Shown here piece after piece: positions 13,800-27,810 of a stretch of DNA of 64,000 nt. The DNA is from Helopsaltes ochotensis. Lineage: Eukaryota > Chordata > Aves > Passeriformes > Locustellidae. Below the pieces are notes generated by a model, which saw only the letters and a program-made list of their open reading frames with translations, did no database searches and was not told the DNA's origin. The stretch is taken from the NCBI GenBank assembly GCA_013400155.1, contig VXBM01000340.1, positions 62,001 to 126,000 on the forward strand, given 5' to 3'. Each line of letters starts with the position of its first letter. The first letter of the stretch is position 1. Both the position numbers and the translations under genes were made by a program.

Positions 13800-16700
13800 G
13801 TGAGTGCGGGTGGCCGTGGGGTGGAGGGCGCGGGGCTCATTCTTGCCTGGCGGGGGTGGGCTGGGGATGTCCGGTCTGTCCCAGCGATCTTTTGGGATGT
13901 TTGCGAAGAGGGAGTCTGCGTGGAGGTGTCCGAGGTTAGCGGTGGGTCGAGGCTGGTCGTTGGGGTGTACTGAGGGGGCTTAGAAAGGTGGTTGCAGAGC
14001 AGGAGGGTGCTGGGGAGGTCTTAGCAGGGTTCAGCTGCTTTGAGGAGCTTAAGCTTTGCTGCTAGGAATGGTGGGTCCTGCCTCGGGGAAACCATGTGCT
14101 GGCTGGGCACCTGTTAACTAGCCTGCTGGAGAAGGCTCCTGTATGGATATATGGGTCCTTGGTCCCTTCACCTGGGATGCTCCTGGTTACGGGAGGAGGT
14201 GTGTGGTGTCTCCTCATCACAAGGGTGGAGGGGCGCGCCTGGGGAGACTATGGCCTGATGGGTGTTGTGATACTGTGACGTGCCCTTGGCGGGTGATCAC
14301 GCTGGGTGCGGCTGTAGAGGCTGTCACCCCCCCGAAAAGGGGGGTTCCCGCAGTACCGTGTGGCAAGTCCACCGGTGTGCGAACCTGCCCGTGTCACACG
14401 GACGGACACAAGTGGAGTCCAAGTGGAATTGTTGAAGTGTGGGGTTTGGTTGGTTTTTTTTCTCCCTCAAACGCAGCAGGGTCCTGACTGTGTGAGGAGC
14501 TGCAGTGCTCCTTGGCTCACCGCCTAGTGCCACTGCCCTAGCGCACCCATGGTGCCAGGGAAGGGTGCAATTCCCTTCCCGCAGTCGGCTGCTCTCTCTC
14601 GGGGCAGAGCTGGCCCCTCTGTGGGAGGCTGGGATGCTTTCCCGGCCGGGGGAAGGACTGTCCCTCCGCGCTGTGTGCCGTGGCACAAACACCGCCCTCC
14701 GCCCCGGCAGGTCTCTGCCGGAGGCCGCGCTGGTCCCGGCCGTGACGGGGCTGCCTCCCCACTCGCTGGCCGGTGGCCCGAGCCCACGGCACGCCTGCTT
14801 CCCGGCTCAGGGACCGGTGGCTGTGCAGCCTCAGGAACGAGATCGGCGTCGCCCTGTTGGCGTTTTGGCGGGACTGTCCTAAGCTCCACAGGTAGCGGAG
14901 TAGCCCCGCGGGCTCGCTGGAAGGTGCCCGAACCCCCACACGTCGTGGCGGCGGCTCGGGGCCTCTCTGGGCCCGCCGCGGCCCTTCCCCGACGCGCAGG
15001 CCCCGCTGGGCCGCGGCTCCGCTTCCGGGCCCGTCCGCGCCACACNCGCGCCACACCCGAGCCGGGCCGGGAACCGCCCGGGCGGGGGGAACCCGGCGGC
15101 AGCGGGCCCGGGGCCTTTGCCGGAGGGACTCGCAGGGGTGGCAGCAAGGCTGAGCGGGGCGCTGCCCGGCTCCTGCCGTGGGCGCCGGGCTGAGGGCCGC
15201 GGATAAGCTGAGCAGCCGAGGGCTGTGGTCCCCTGGGGCTTCTCTGCCGCGGGGAGCGAGCAGCCCCGGGCGGCCGGGGAGCTTTCTTTTACCCAGCTCT
15301 CGGCATCAATGTAACCATTCAGATGGCTCTTCCCTCCTCCTCCGGGCAGGGTGGCAGTACCAGGCCTCCCCCGCTACTGCGACACAATGTCAGCTTTGAG
15401 TGCCCGCTCGTGTAGGTGCTTGGCCTCCCGCTGGCCCTCGCTCCGGAACGCGGTGGCAGGAGGAGGTGGTCACTGTCACCCCCCTGGTGGTGCAGTTGCC
15501 TGGCCTCGGGCTCACCTGGCACTGGCGTGGTCGTGCACAGGGGTCTGCTTCCTGGGCCACTGCGGGCTCCATAACCACTGGCAATAGAGGGTTTGGTCTG
15601 TCGCTCTCTTTACGCAGGCCAGTTCCTCTGTTGTAACGAAGGGAAAGCTACTTATTTTTTACGTTGTAACAGATTAAATGAGGTAACATAAACAGGCATT
15701 GCAACAAGAGGCAAAGCTTTGGGGGTGGCAGTCTGTGCCTCAGTGCCTGGGCTGCTGCCTGCAGAGGGGCTGTCAGGTGCTTTCCCTGTGACTGATCATA
15801 TTGGTTCTGAAGTGATAAAGGCAGGGAGGGAGAAGTGGAGTGAGTACCCCTTCTAATGCTCAGTGGGCAGCATGGGATAACACTGGGTACTTTATCTGCT
15901 AGTGCATTTCCTCAGAGCATCTTTTCCCCTCTTGGAGGCTAGGATTACCTGTGCAACAGTGCATCCATCCTGCTGTGCTGTCCCAAATTGGCCACCTTCT
16001 CTTCTACCAGAATGCAGCCAGGGCAGATTCCTAGCTGGATGGAGCTGACCTTCCCACCAGACCTGCTGGGCAGCTTCCTGAGGATAGTTGAGAGTCAAAC
16101 AGTTGGCTGAGCCCTTGGGGATTGACTGAGACTGCTGTGCCTTATCTCTTTCCTAGGAAGACCCTCTAGCTTATGGGTGTGAGCTGCTGCTAACAGCCTG
16201 TTCCTATGAGAAGCAGCAAGATGCCAGCTGTTGCAGCATCTACTTGCCGCATCTTGCTGCGGGAATTAAGCTGTGCCACCCACACAGCTTGGGCCTCTGT
16301 GGTCCTGCCTTACATCATATTCTTATTTTTGTTTCCTGAAAGTCTGTTGGTTGGGGGGATTATGTGGTCCTTCAGGGGAGAAGTGTAATATGAGAGAGAG
16401 TACTGTTAAAACAGACTTGGGAATAAAAGCTCACTCTGACCTAGAGGTGTCTCATACCATATGTTAGAGATAAAGAGTAAGGGAGCTTATTGAAGTTGCG
16501 TAGTGTCTCCTTTCTCTCCTGGTGGAGACAAGCTTTGTCTCCTGAGGAACCTTTGAACCTGGTGTCAGAAGCAGGTGCTTGGCTGGGCACTGTGCTCAAA
16601 TGGTACAGATTAATGCTTTCTCCTTTTCTGCTTGGGGTTACAGCATAGTGAACACTCAGCCTGAGACACTTACGAGGGACACTGTGAGTGGTGCCTGTGA

Positions 16701-19700
16701 TGGCCCAAGAGATGCGCTGTGTTTCTGTGCTTTTGTATTGGAGTTCTGGTAGTGTGTGCCCTACCGGCTGTCAGATGGTGGGAGTACTTGGGCTGGAAAG
16801 TCTGGTTCTTGCCAGTCAAACAGGTGAGGCAGCTTGGGCTCTTATAGGGAGGAGACGGTCCCCAGGAGCCAGGACTCATCCCTGCAGGTGTTGTGGGGCT
16901 GCTGTTGCTCAGAGATGACAAGTTGCAGCTGCCACAGCCTATTCCCCACCACCACACTGTTGTCTGCATTCTGAGCCTTTAGTGGCTTGAGGATGGAGGA
17001 GGTGGTAACTGAGTCTGATGTTTCTTTATTTTCCTTAGTGTGTCATAGGGTTGATTCTTCCCTCTGGGATGGATCAGGGTGGTGAGCTGTCACTGGCAGC
17101 AAGTTCTCCAGCTTTGTTGCGAGGAGTGCTCTTACTCTGTGGATCAGATCAGCTAGCTTGCTCTCATAGTTTAAGATTTGCTTTGTACACACACAGATTT
17201 TATAACTCGTGCTGCTTCTACTTAACCCTAAGAGGCTTTCCCTGTCTGTACAGCAGTAGAAGCAAGTGCACTGACTTTGACTGGTGAATGTACACCTGTG
17301 TTGAGATAACCAGGCTTCATACTTCACCTTCTTTGTGCTTGGAAGGCTGTGAGCCTGCTTGACTGTGGTAACCATTAAGCCTCAGGCTTGTTGGGTTCTA
17401 GTTGCATATACTGTGCTACTGGAGTATGACATCTTCATATTGTCAGAGAACATCCTGCTCTCTTGTTAGAAGATGGTGTGACTGCCCTGCTTTCTTGGTA
17501 TGGAGGGTACAGGACCCAAGGCTGACGTCATGGTGAGTTCCAGGCAGTAGCCCCTTGTCTCATTGAGAAGTGGCTCTGGGTTCATACCTGGGTTTCTTGA
17601 ATAGTCCAAATAAAGCTGTTTGAGGGAACTTGTGAGTCCTTTCTGCATCTTGCTTTGTAGATTTTAATGTCCATCTTATCTTGATGTGCCTGTCTAATTA
17701 ATGCACAGACCTGAATGGGGCAGAGCATACTAATCATTACTGTGTCATGATTACAGCCAGGGCTGTGAGAACAGAGGAGAAGCCTTGTATTGAATCATTT
17801 GCATAGTGATTAAAACCAGAGATGAATACTGTGGTACAGCCTGTCCCACCTCCAGACAGGGGTACTCTGTTTCGTTGCTAGGTGGCTTTACAAGGCTTGA
17901 CCTGATTTTTGGGTGCAGGTGTTAGAAGTTGGCCTTGCTCAATGTAGCCCTGCCTGCCTTCCTGTCACCTGCCTAGTCCTGTCCTTCCTGAGTGTGCTCT
18001 GTGCACTCTGGGGGGCTGCTGATGCCTTCACTTTAGAGGGAGCTCAGCCTTCTCTACCTTCCCCTTTCACCTGGTGCTGTATGAGGGAGTGACACAGATC
18101 AATATGGAAAGCTCAGAAAGGAAATACCTCATTTTCCACTTTTGTTTGTATCTCACATTGTTTCTTCCTTCACTTCTTTACTCCTTTGTTCCTTGCTATG
18201 TCATATTTTCTGCCTAATGTTGCCTTTTCTGTTTTTTTTCTTTGACTGCTCTTATTTCTATTGATATCAGTTCTCTGAATATGCAGCCACCAACTTTCAT
18301 TGTGATAAGGAGTAAACCTACTCTTACCAGCTTGGGGAGGGGCTACCCCTGAAACAAGTAGGCTGTGCATATTAAACATCTTACTGCAAGGTATGCTCTT
18401 GTGGGACCTTGAAGTCTGATTATCTGCCTTGATTTTTGTACGAGGTTACCAGTACCCTATTGCAATGCGTGTCCTTTCCCTGAAAGCTTGAGGTGTCACA
18501 CTGACTGTCAGTCAGATATTTCCTGCTAATCTGGGAGTCTCCTCTTGCTTTCCTGACTTCAAGTGAGTATGGGAAGGGGAGAGCTTAATCTGTTTGTAGG
18601 ATGCTATCCAAAGGCCTCAGGGTTTTACAGCCACTTTGCGAGAGAGTGGTGGGGTATTAACACACACTTGGTGAAGATGAGGAAACTGCTCAGCTTCAGG
18701 CAGGACACTTCCTGCCACTTGGATCCAGTGTGCCAGGAGCAGCACCCAGCCAGTGTTATTCCCACATCGGTTGCAATGGCAGCTTTTGCAAGAGCTGTTA
18801 CATATCACGATTTTAAGAGTCTGCATCCCTTATATGAACATACACCTCCTATACTGACTTCAGAATATGCTGATGTAGAATATACAGTACCAGGTTGTTG
18901 GCCATGTCCTTTGACACTCAGCATGAAGTAGGTGAGCCAGAGGAAATGGTTAGGATTCAAATAAGAAAACTTATCTGGTGGTGCTAGCATGATGTTTCCT
19001 TGCAGTGTTTGTAGTTATGTTGTGGACTGAGTTCTGGGACTGGTTGTTCTCAAACTCCAATCAGAGTTTGCCCCAAGTCCTCAGAGTTGAGGTCCCAGGC
19101 TAGCAGAGCTGCTTTACTGCTCTGCCCTAATCTGTTGATGTGGCTCTCCATACTTGAAATGTAGAAGCTCTCGTTGTCCTGCCAGACTTGTCTTCTGTGG
19201 CTGGTGATAGGCATGTCTTTAGACTGATTTCTTTTGAGAAAAAAATGAGTTTAGAATCATGTGAACAAATCTATCTTAAATTGAGCCTTCAGTGAATGGC
19301 TGAAATTATTAGCAGGAATGCAAGTGTACTTGAATACAGCTCTCCTGTTGAGTGGCCTCTGCTGCATGTGCTTTGAGCTGGTGTTAACTGCTGTGTGTGA
19401 AATAAGTGTGTCCTCCCTGGTTACAAGCCCCTCTCCCTTTCACTGGGCACAGAGCAGCAGACAGAGAGATCCAAATTCAGTTTTCTGTGCTTCACTGTAC
19501 ACTTCAGTCTTAGAGTGAGCCCACTGCAGAGTTGATAAAACACAGGGGTTTGCAGCTTATGGCTGGCTGGGCTCCTTCTCCCTCTTGTCTTGCTCTGACG
19601 GCCTTGCTGCCTATGTGTTGTTTGGGGCAGATAAAGTTTCGTGTTCCTCATCTTGCTGGATTCACTTGTGCATAAGCTCAGGAAAGCTTCTGGAGCTGAC

Positions 19701-22700
19701 TGTCAGCTCTTGGGGATGTTTTGCGGTGCCAGCCTTGTATGTGCAGTACACACCCCTGTCTGTGCCTGGCCTGGGGCTGTCAGAGCCTGGTTTGATCAGT
19801 TCCACTCTTCTGCAGGGAAATACAGTCCATGGGCACATGGGGCTCTGTGCAGGCCTTGCAGGCCACAGTGACTTTCTGGAACTCCAGACACCTGGGCAGG
19901 TGCTATGGTGGGGAGTTGAGGGAAGAAGACGCCTCTTCCTGAGAGGTGGTGGAGCTCAAAGCAACATCAAGCAACACGCCTTGATGCCAGCTTGTAGGTC
20001 AGGGATGCGAGCCAGTTTCACATCTGGCCAAGTGATTATCTCCTGACCTTTGAGGGCTGCTACTCCCTGGGAAGCCCCACAGGGGCCAGGCCTGCTTTAG
20101 CCAGTTCAGCAAGGGCCCTGTGCCAGCTCTCCCTGGGGTGGCAGCTCTGTGGCCACCTACCAGATGGTTTTGGTGCTGCTTTTAATTAAACTGGTGGGGA
20201 GATGAGGGTGTTTGCTTTTGCACTTATTACAGGACTGATTTCTGACCTGAATGCTGAGGAGTTAGGAGTGTTCAATGTCTGGGGCAGAGTCTGTTGCTTG
20301 TGGATAGTTGTTGTGTGGGGAGATGTGTGCCCTGCAAGGCTGTTAACAAAGCTAACTGGATTGAGCTCTGTTCTGTCAGTGTCATGGTTCTGACAGTGCT
20401 GTGGTCTGACTGGGGCTGGTCATAAAAGGCCTTGGTGTTGTTGCTGAAGTTGCACTGATTAGCTGTATAGCTTGCTGGAAATATGCACTGTACACATTGC
20501 TTGGTGTAAGCAAGTATTTAATCCTTGATGTTGGTTAGTGGAGCAGATTGTGTCCTGATACTCTAGTTTGCAAATAGGGAGCTTTTTCTCTGACATGGGG
20601 AAGTGACTCCCTGTTGCTGAGAGATAGAAGATGTGTTGCAAGGTTTCTCTGTATCATGCAGGGTGTGTTTGGGCCCCTAGGGTTCCTGCTCATTTGGGAT
20701 GCTTGGACCTATTTGCTTGATTTCTCTTCAGCTTTTAAGGCTCAGCTTTGGGATCCTCATCTCCTCCCAACTCCTTGCCTAGGAAGGTCATGATTTAGGA
20801 GGAGTCAGAGGAAAGTAATTGTCCCCATGTGCAGAGAGGACAGATCAAACCACACCTGCAGTGTATGATGTGCGGTGTAGCATGATGGAGTGCAGTAAGA
20901 GTAAGAGCAGATGCCTGTATGAATGGTGAACCCCTCTCAAAGTGCAGAGGGGTGCTGTGCACAGAGGAGATGACAAAGGAGAATCCAGGTTCCTGGACAG
21001 TTGGTAAATCTGTGCTGGAAATCCCCTGCCTGGAGGAGAAAGGCTGGCATGGAGCAGTCATGGTTTAGGCAGGCCAGTGCACTTCACATCCCCTTGCCTA
21101 GTGAAGGTAACTCTTGAGTCTGCCCTACAACTCCCACTTTGCTGCTCAACTGTCAACACCCCAAGGCCAGTGGCTGCCCCTTGAGCAATGGAGGCAGGCA
21201 GGACACACCTGCATCTGCTCACTGGGCAAGGCGTACTTTGGCCACTTCAATGCAGGAGGATATGGCATGCCAGCGTGGATGGATGACAGGTCTTGCCAAG
21301 ACCTGAAGACCTCAGGGGTTTCCCTGGACATGTGGTTGCTCTGTTAGCTTAATTTAGCAGGATGTTGTTCTGCCTAGAGAAACTGAGGAAAACTTATAGG
21401 GCCTGTAGCATAATTCTACTATTTCTGTCCTGGTAGAAGTCCTGGTGCTTTCCCAGAGCCTGTGTTCAGGACAAGACAAATGCCTCCCAACTTCCTGTGG
21501 CATGTGTGGCTGTAAGAGTGTTGGAGGTGCTTCACAAAACAGTAATAAGGGGGACTTGTTACTGTTCACTCTGATGGGGACTTCTGTGCTAGTCCTGGTG
21601 TGAAGTGGGCTTCTTCCATTGCTTGGGGAAATAGTTGTCACAGACCTTGAATTGTTTTGTGATCCTAGTTGGCCAGTGGTACTAGAGGCTTTGGCCCAGG
21701 GTCAGAAAAGTGATCTGTAGTGCCTGACTTGAAGTGTTTTGCTGCAGTGTGAGATGTAGCTTTGAGCTCAAAGACAGCTGAGACTCTCTTCTCATCCTAG
21801 CCTGCCCAAAATAAGCAAGTACTTGACAGGATTTTTGTCTCTGCCCTGGACCTGTAGTAAGGCTGACTCATTCACCTTGATAAGATAAATACAGACCTTG
21901 AATAGTCAGGTGCCTCTGCTGGGAACTGACTCTTGAGGGCTTCTCAATCTAGCAAATAAAGGTGTAGCTGGATATAGTGGTTGAAAGCTGAAACTAGACA
22001 GACAAGTTTGGAGCTTGCTCTTAACCATTAAAGCAACATAAAGCTCAGCAGCTTTCCAGGCTTGTACTTACTGTATTTCCCACAGCTGAGCCTTGAGTAT
22101 CTCTTAAGGGTGTAATAGTTTGTGCTACGCTTTTAGCCAGCCCTTGCTGCGTATGGAGAGTGGATTATCTTGGCAGTACCCTTGAATATAAAGGCAGAAC
22201 CTTAAATATTATCTGCATCACGGTGATACTACAAGTGAGTATTTCTTACTATTAAACCCTTTGAAACCTTGTGTTGGGAGAGTGAACATCTATTTTGCTG
22301 CTGAGGTACTCCTGATGTGTGGAGGAATCAGTCCTGAGTGAGCTTTGCCCAATTGCCCCATCTGCCTCCCAGAACGCACAAGGAACCACCTTCTGTGCTT
22401 TCTGAAACACAGCAAAACTACTTGGGCTGCATGGCTGTGCATGCTACTCTGGAGCCTTGCTTGGTGGAATAGGTGTTTTGAAGGATTGAGATGAAGGAGG
22501 AGACTTCTTCCTGCCTGCTGCCCTTGCAGAGAGGTTAGGTGGCACTCCCCAGTTTGGAGGAATGCAGAGGATATGACTGGGCAGGCACAGAGCCAGCACT
22601 GCTGCTGCACCAAACTGATTTGCAGGGAATGGTGAACTAGAGTGGTGTGTGGCAGGCCCCCCTGAAGATTATTTCTGGCAAAGCCTGCCATGGAGGTGCC

Positions 22701-24034
22701 TGGTAGCTCTGCACAGGAAGTGTCTGCTCCCATCCTGATTACAGCAAAGATGACATTGAGTTCTTCCCCTTGCTGTGAAGCTGAAGGAGCAGTGCTGGTG
22801 TTGGCTGCTGAGTACTCAGGGACCTTCCTGGGAAGAGGGGTGCTCTGGCTTCAGCCTCCTGGCTGTTGGTCTGGAAGAAGCCACGTGCTTTCTGGTGGTG
22901 GCAGCAATATGCCTCCTGGCGAGACTGGGCTGGGGACCCATTTCCCCAGGCCGTGCATGCGCAATGACTCCCTGCACCTTCTTGGAGGGAAGGGGTACGT
23001 GGAGTGTCTGGTAGCAGCTGTGGGGAATGCCTCCCTCCAAGATGGCTGAGTAAGGTGAGGCTGGGCCTATACTCTGCCTCTCTTCCTCCTGCTCTGGTGT
23101 CCTGTGGGCTGGGGAGAGGTTAGGGAGCACGGGGATGGGTGAGGGTGTTTAAAACTTGCTTGCAGCAGTAAGAGCCTGGGCCCTTCTGGCTTTTCTGGAG
23201 AGCATCTGCTGGGATCACTTTTTGGTGTGTGCTCATGCTGAGGCTGAGAAAGTGTGGGGAGTGCCAGTCCTTCTCTCTGCAGCCTTACGTTGTATGGCTT
23301 TCTCTTGTCTGGAAGGGGAGTGGAAATGCCATTGCCAGGCAGGATGCACCTGGCCTCTGAGGTTCTAGGTTATGTGGTAGTAGTTTCTTGTCTGGACGGT
23401 TTTGTGTGAGGATGTGAAACCAGGAACTTTGACACCAAAAACTTATGTTTGTTTCTGAACCTATGGATTTCCTTACTCATGCAATGGACCTGCCAGTGAT
23501 GGTGTGCTGCTTCTGTGGTGGGAGTCAGTTGGCAGGAGCCCAAAGCTTATCATAAAGGCACTGTGCTCTGGAGAATGTGGGCCAGCCCTGCATCTCCGCA
23601 CCAGGGTCAGACAGAGCAGTGTGCTGAGTAGGTATGGCTGCCAATGCTGGTGGCAATGTCATGGTGCTTGTGGATGATAATGCTTGAGCTTGTACAGCAG
23701 GAGTGAGATTAAAGGGCTGGGAGATACAGTGCTGAGGTTGGAATCTTTCCTAGCTGGCTTGAAATGTTGGATTCTTGCCTTGGAAGGACTGCTGGCATTG
23801 GATGATGGGGTTCCCAGCAGAGCTGGAGGAACAGGGCCAGGCTCTCTGAGAAGTGAGGAGACCTGTGGCTCAGCTGGAAAGTGGATGCTGTGTGATCGGC
23901 TGAAAGCAACACTGGCCAGATACATGGCTGTTTCTCTGAAATTGGGCTTGGAGTTTGCTGATCTGCAGGGCTATGCTGTGTAGGCTGCCTTCCAGGGAAA
24001 ACAGTTACTTGATCTTCTCTGGTTCTTTCCACAG
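13800..24034 (+). other. ELOVL1 first intron (inferred)
   Basis: About 10.2 kb between the inferred donor at 13800 and the acceptor before the coding start. No other gene is recognised inside it. It includes a second CpG-rich island (14.6-15.3 kb). The open frames present (up to 153 codons at 19585-20046) have no recognisable family. Confidence 0.45.
14600..15300. promoter_or_regulatory. Second CpG island, possible alternative promoter
   Basis: Very GC- and CpG-rich, with one undetermined base (N) at 15046. Overlapping long open frames on both strands (207-214 codons) are a by-product of few stop codons in GC-rich DNA and resemble no protein. It may be an alternative ELOVL1 first-exon region or a promoter for an unannotated transcript. 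A possible donor (CAG/GTAGCG) lies near 14890. Confidence 0.4.
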
Positions 24035-24050
24035 AGATATTGCCACCACC

Positions 24051-26600
24051 ATGGAGGGGATTGTGACCATGTATCAGGACTTCATGAAGAAAGCAGGTGA
24101 GTGTTTGGCTCTGCCCAGCTATCAGACAGGTAGCACTACATGCTTACTGCCAAAAGCACTGGGGGGTAGTCTGTCATCCCTGAAGCATCCCTGGGTCTGA
24201 CTGCATCCTGTCTTTGTCCTTACACAGATGCAGCTCTGGGGTTTATGTGCTGGGTGTTATGGGGCTGTCTTGCCTCAGTGCCTGCACAAATCGTTTTTGG
24301 GCACTTGTGCTCTCCTGGGCAGAAGATTTCCAGGCTGCCCTGCAGCGTGGCTTCAGGCTATACTGCGCTGTGTCCAGCTGACTTCACCAGCCTCTGCTCC
24401 CAGACTGCTTCCCTACTTGCACTCATGTCCCAGGACAGGATGGCTGTGCCCTTGCTCCTCTGTGGCAGTAGCCCTGCTGGCAGCAGGCTGGGGTGAGGAT
24501 GCTAACTGCTCCGCACTGTGGCTCTTTCTGCAGACCCCCGCATCGCTGATTATCCACTGATGCAGTCCCCATTCCTTGTGATGGGCATCCTTCTGGGATA
24601 TGTCTACTTTGTCCTATCCTTGGGTCCCCGACTAATGGCCAACAGGAAGCCTTTAAACCTGAAGAAGTTCATGGTGCTATACAACTTCTTTCTGGTGGGA
24701 CTCTCCCTTTACATAGTCTATGAGGTGAGTTGTCGGTAGCTTGGTCGGGCATGTGTAAAGCCGCATGTGCAGGCTGTGTGGGTGATGGAGAGCCCTTTTT
24801 CTGGCTGTTCTCTGCCCTTCTGTGTAGAGCATGAGGTGCTCTACGCACAGTGGGTGATGTGTGTTAGGCCTCACCCTGATGATGCTCTTGTTGCAGTTCC
24901 TGATGGCAGGGTGGCTTACTGGGTACACCTGGCAGTGTGACCCTGTGGACTTCTCACAAGACCCCAAGGCCCTCAGGGTGAGTTCTCAATCCTCTCCTGA
25001 TAAGTGGGGATGGCCTTTAATGCTTCTGTTTGGACAGCAGTGTCATAGCTCCTGCCTTTCCTGAGGCAGAGGATGTGCAGTCTCTGGGCCTTGGTTTTCA
25101 TGCCAGGGTGGATGGCATGTTCAGACTGAGGCGGGTCTCTAATGTTAACCTGTTCTTTTACAGATGGTCAGTGTTGCTTGGCTCTTTGTTTTCTCCAAGT
25201 TCATTGAACTGACAGACACGGTGAGTTACTGAGAAGGCCTTGTCACCAGTTGCTGGGCAGGGAGTTGAGGCCCAGTGTATTTGGGGTAGGTGCTTTTGCA
25301 GTCCTTTCAGTCTAACCTGGTAGTGCTTCTGTCTGGCACCACTGCCAAGGAGGCCACTCTAGAATATTAATGCTGAGGCCACTCTTTACATGCTGCAGCT
25401 CTGGAAGCTGTGGGGTGACCTAATGGGTGATGACAATGAATGTGGAGGGAGGGAGGGAAACACCACTGAGATCAGACACTGAATTAGTGGCCCAGTCTGT
25501 TCTAGCTGCTCTCAGGGCTGCGGGTCCTTGATGCTGTTGGGCTTTCACTGCAGGTGATCTTTGTTCTGCGGAAGAAGAATGAACAGGTCACATTCCTGCA
25601 CCTTTTCCACCACTCTGTTCTGCCATGGAGCTGGTGGTGGGGAGCGAAGTTTGGTCCAGGTAAGATGGCAACTGGGTGCATGGATTGAGTAGGGTTACCA
25701 CAGCATGGTGAGAAGGGGTTTTTGGCTCTGCTGTGGCAGCTCTGTGTACTGTTGATTACTGTGGAGTATTGACTTACACTAAGGAAAATCTATCTTAACA
25801 GGGGGAATGGGCTCATTCCATGCCATGATCAATTCCATGGTGCATGTTGTCATGTACTTCTACTATGGGCTCTCAGCAGCAGGACCTGCCTTTCAGAAGT
25901 ACCTCTGGTGGAAGAAGCACATCACAGCCATCCAGCTGGTGAGTCTGTGCAGTGGAGCAGAGCATGTGCCTGATGTGAGGGGCAGGCCAGCCCTTGTACC
26001 TTTCAAAGGTGCAGCCAGCAGCAGTAGTTGTTTCCTCTGTAGCATATTGCTCTGAGTTTTTAGTAGCTCTGCCCCACTGTGGGCCTCTGATAGCCCTACC
26101 AGAGGCTTGGCTGGGAGTGGGTACTGTTCAGCTCCTGGGCTGCAGCCATATTGGGAGGGTGAGAGGCATATGCTGCTTTGAGACTTGTGCCTGCCTCTTC
26201 CAGCTGCTGCTGACTGCCTCATCATAAGGATCTCTGCATTAGACTGGGAAAGGAGTCTAGGTGTTGCCTTTAAAAATAAGGTCTATAGTGGGTTCCCTGA
26301 CCCTCCTCCCATGAATAACTTGTTCTTACTCTGCCTTGCTCCCAGGCACAGTTTGTGATTGTCTCCATCCACATCTCTCAGTATTACTTCATGCCCAACT
26401 GCCAGTACCAGTTCCCCATCTTCATTCACCTTATCTGGATTTATGGGACCATCTTCTTCATCCTCTTCTCCAACTTTTGGTACCAATCCTACACCAAGGG
26501 CAAACGGTTGCCCAGGGTGGCTCAACAAGCAGCCCAGCACAACGGTAGCAGCATCCATGAAAATGGCACTGTCACCAATGGCAAGGTCAAAGCCAACTAG
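24051..26600 (+). CDS. ELOVL1: Very-long-chain fatty acid elongase 1 (ELOVL1)
   Basis: Coding exons: 24051-24096, 24534-24724, 24897-24977, 25164-25220, 25554-25659, 25802-25938, 26346-26600; all junctions are GT-AG and in frame, giving 290 aa (human 279). The start has a strong Kozak context (gccaccaccATGG). ELOVL1 is the ER membrane condensing enzyme that lengthens saturated and monounsaturated acyl-CoAs (about C20-C26) with malonyl-CoA, the first and rate-limiting step of each cycle. The catalytic histidine box HLFHH is at residues 141-145, followed by SVLPWSWWWG. Family blocks such as FVLSLGPRLMANRKP, MINSMVHVVMYFYYGL and FSNFWYQSYTKGKRLPR are all present, with several hydrophobic membrane segments. 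The C terminus KVKAN fits a KXKXX ER-retrieval signal. The tail before it is about 11 residues longer than in human. The gene converges tail-to-tail with CDC20. Confidence 0.97.
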
Positions 26601-27810
26601 AGGGTAAAGTGCTCCCAGAGCCAATGAGAGCCCCGGGGCAGAGGCAGCTGGGACCTGTCTCTCTGCTCCTGGGTGCCACTAGCCAAGTCAAGTGCCTACA
26701 GACTGTTGTACCCCTGTGCCCAGTCCTGCTGTCCCCTGTCTGCATGCTCAGCCCCTCTGCTCTGAGCAGCCATGGGCCATTTCTCCTCCTGGGAGGGCTT
26801 GTGCTGTTTCTCAGTGTTACTGAGCAGAGAGGCAGCTGCCTGCATCACAGCTGTGGGGCTGCAGTCCCATTCCAGTGTTTCCAAAGGAACTTTCCCCAAG
26901 TGCCTACATCTGGCTCTTCTGCCTAGGGGCCATTTCCTTCTGAGTAGGACCAAAAGAAGAGACCGTTTCCTGTCCTGGTGCCCTCTCCTCTTCCCTATCT
27001 CACAAGAGCTTGTGTGGATGAGCAGATTCATCCCTGGCTGCTTGTTACTGCCAGCTCATGTGTGAGTACTCCTGCTCTACAATGCCTTGTGCCACTTCGT
27101 TCCATGCCACAGTGCTGCATGTCCCTTCTGGTCCCTGTGTGCCCAGCTTGGGAGCCCTGCCCTGGCATATCTGTGCCCAGGTGTCTGTGGAGAACGTAGG
27201 GGCAGTACTTATGGGACTTAAGGGCCCAGACCTGCCCAGTACAGTACACATGCCCTGTGCCTAGTACATAGCAGGGGCTGTGACAGCCTGAAAGGCTTCC
27301 CCCACATGATAGCCCAGGTTGCCTTGCCCTTTTTGTGCCTGGGCTGGGTGCTCAGTGTGTGCTTAAGCCACACTTACCTGATCCTCTATGGCAGCTGGTG
27401 GCTTGCTCCAGAGTGGGGGAGACCAAGCTCAGCCTAGTCTTGGACCACTTCCATTCCTGTAAATTCAAGACTTGAGCAATAAGTGCCCCTAAAATCAGCT
27501 CCTGGGCTCTCCTGCTTGGGACCAGCCCTGCTCTAGCCTAGCCTGAGCACAGTAGAGAGTGGTTTTAGTGTGCTCGGCTGTGGTGCAAGAGTGAGCATCT
27601 CTTGCCTCTGTGGATCTGACTGGGCCTGTGTGAAGATGTGCTCTGCCCTTCAGCAGGGCAGTGCAGCAGCTCTCCTGGCCTGGTGCCTGTCACCTGCTCT
27701 GGCTGTAACCAAAACATGCTGATGGCCTCGAGGATGAGGTGAAGGAGCCAGGCCCTGTCAGATTGGGCTGCTCTTCTATCACAAATAAACAAACAGAAGG
27801 AGAAATGGCT
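26601..27810 (+). other. ELOVL1 3'UTR
   Basis: About 1.2 kb from the stop codon to just past the AATAAA at 27784-27789. No earlier canonical poly(A) signal is seen. The end is estimated from the signal plus about 20 bp. Confidence 0.65.
27784..27789 (+). terminator. ELOVL1 poly(A) signal AATAAA
   Basis: Canonical AATAAA followed by a T/G-rich stretch (about 27810-27835), as expected downstream of a cleavage site. Confidence 0.7.

Noticed and set aside
13181..13939. Long open frames on both strands around the ELOVL1 promoter
   Set aside because: CpG-island artefacts; they overlap promoter boxes and translate to Pro/Arg/Gly-rich sequence.
14524..15193. 207- and 214-codon open frames on both strands
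   Set aside because: Both strands are open at once in a CpG island, the signature of low stop frequency; one crosses the N at 15046.
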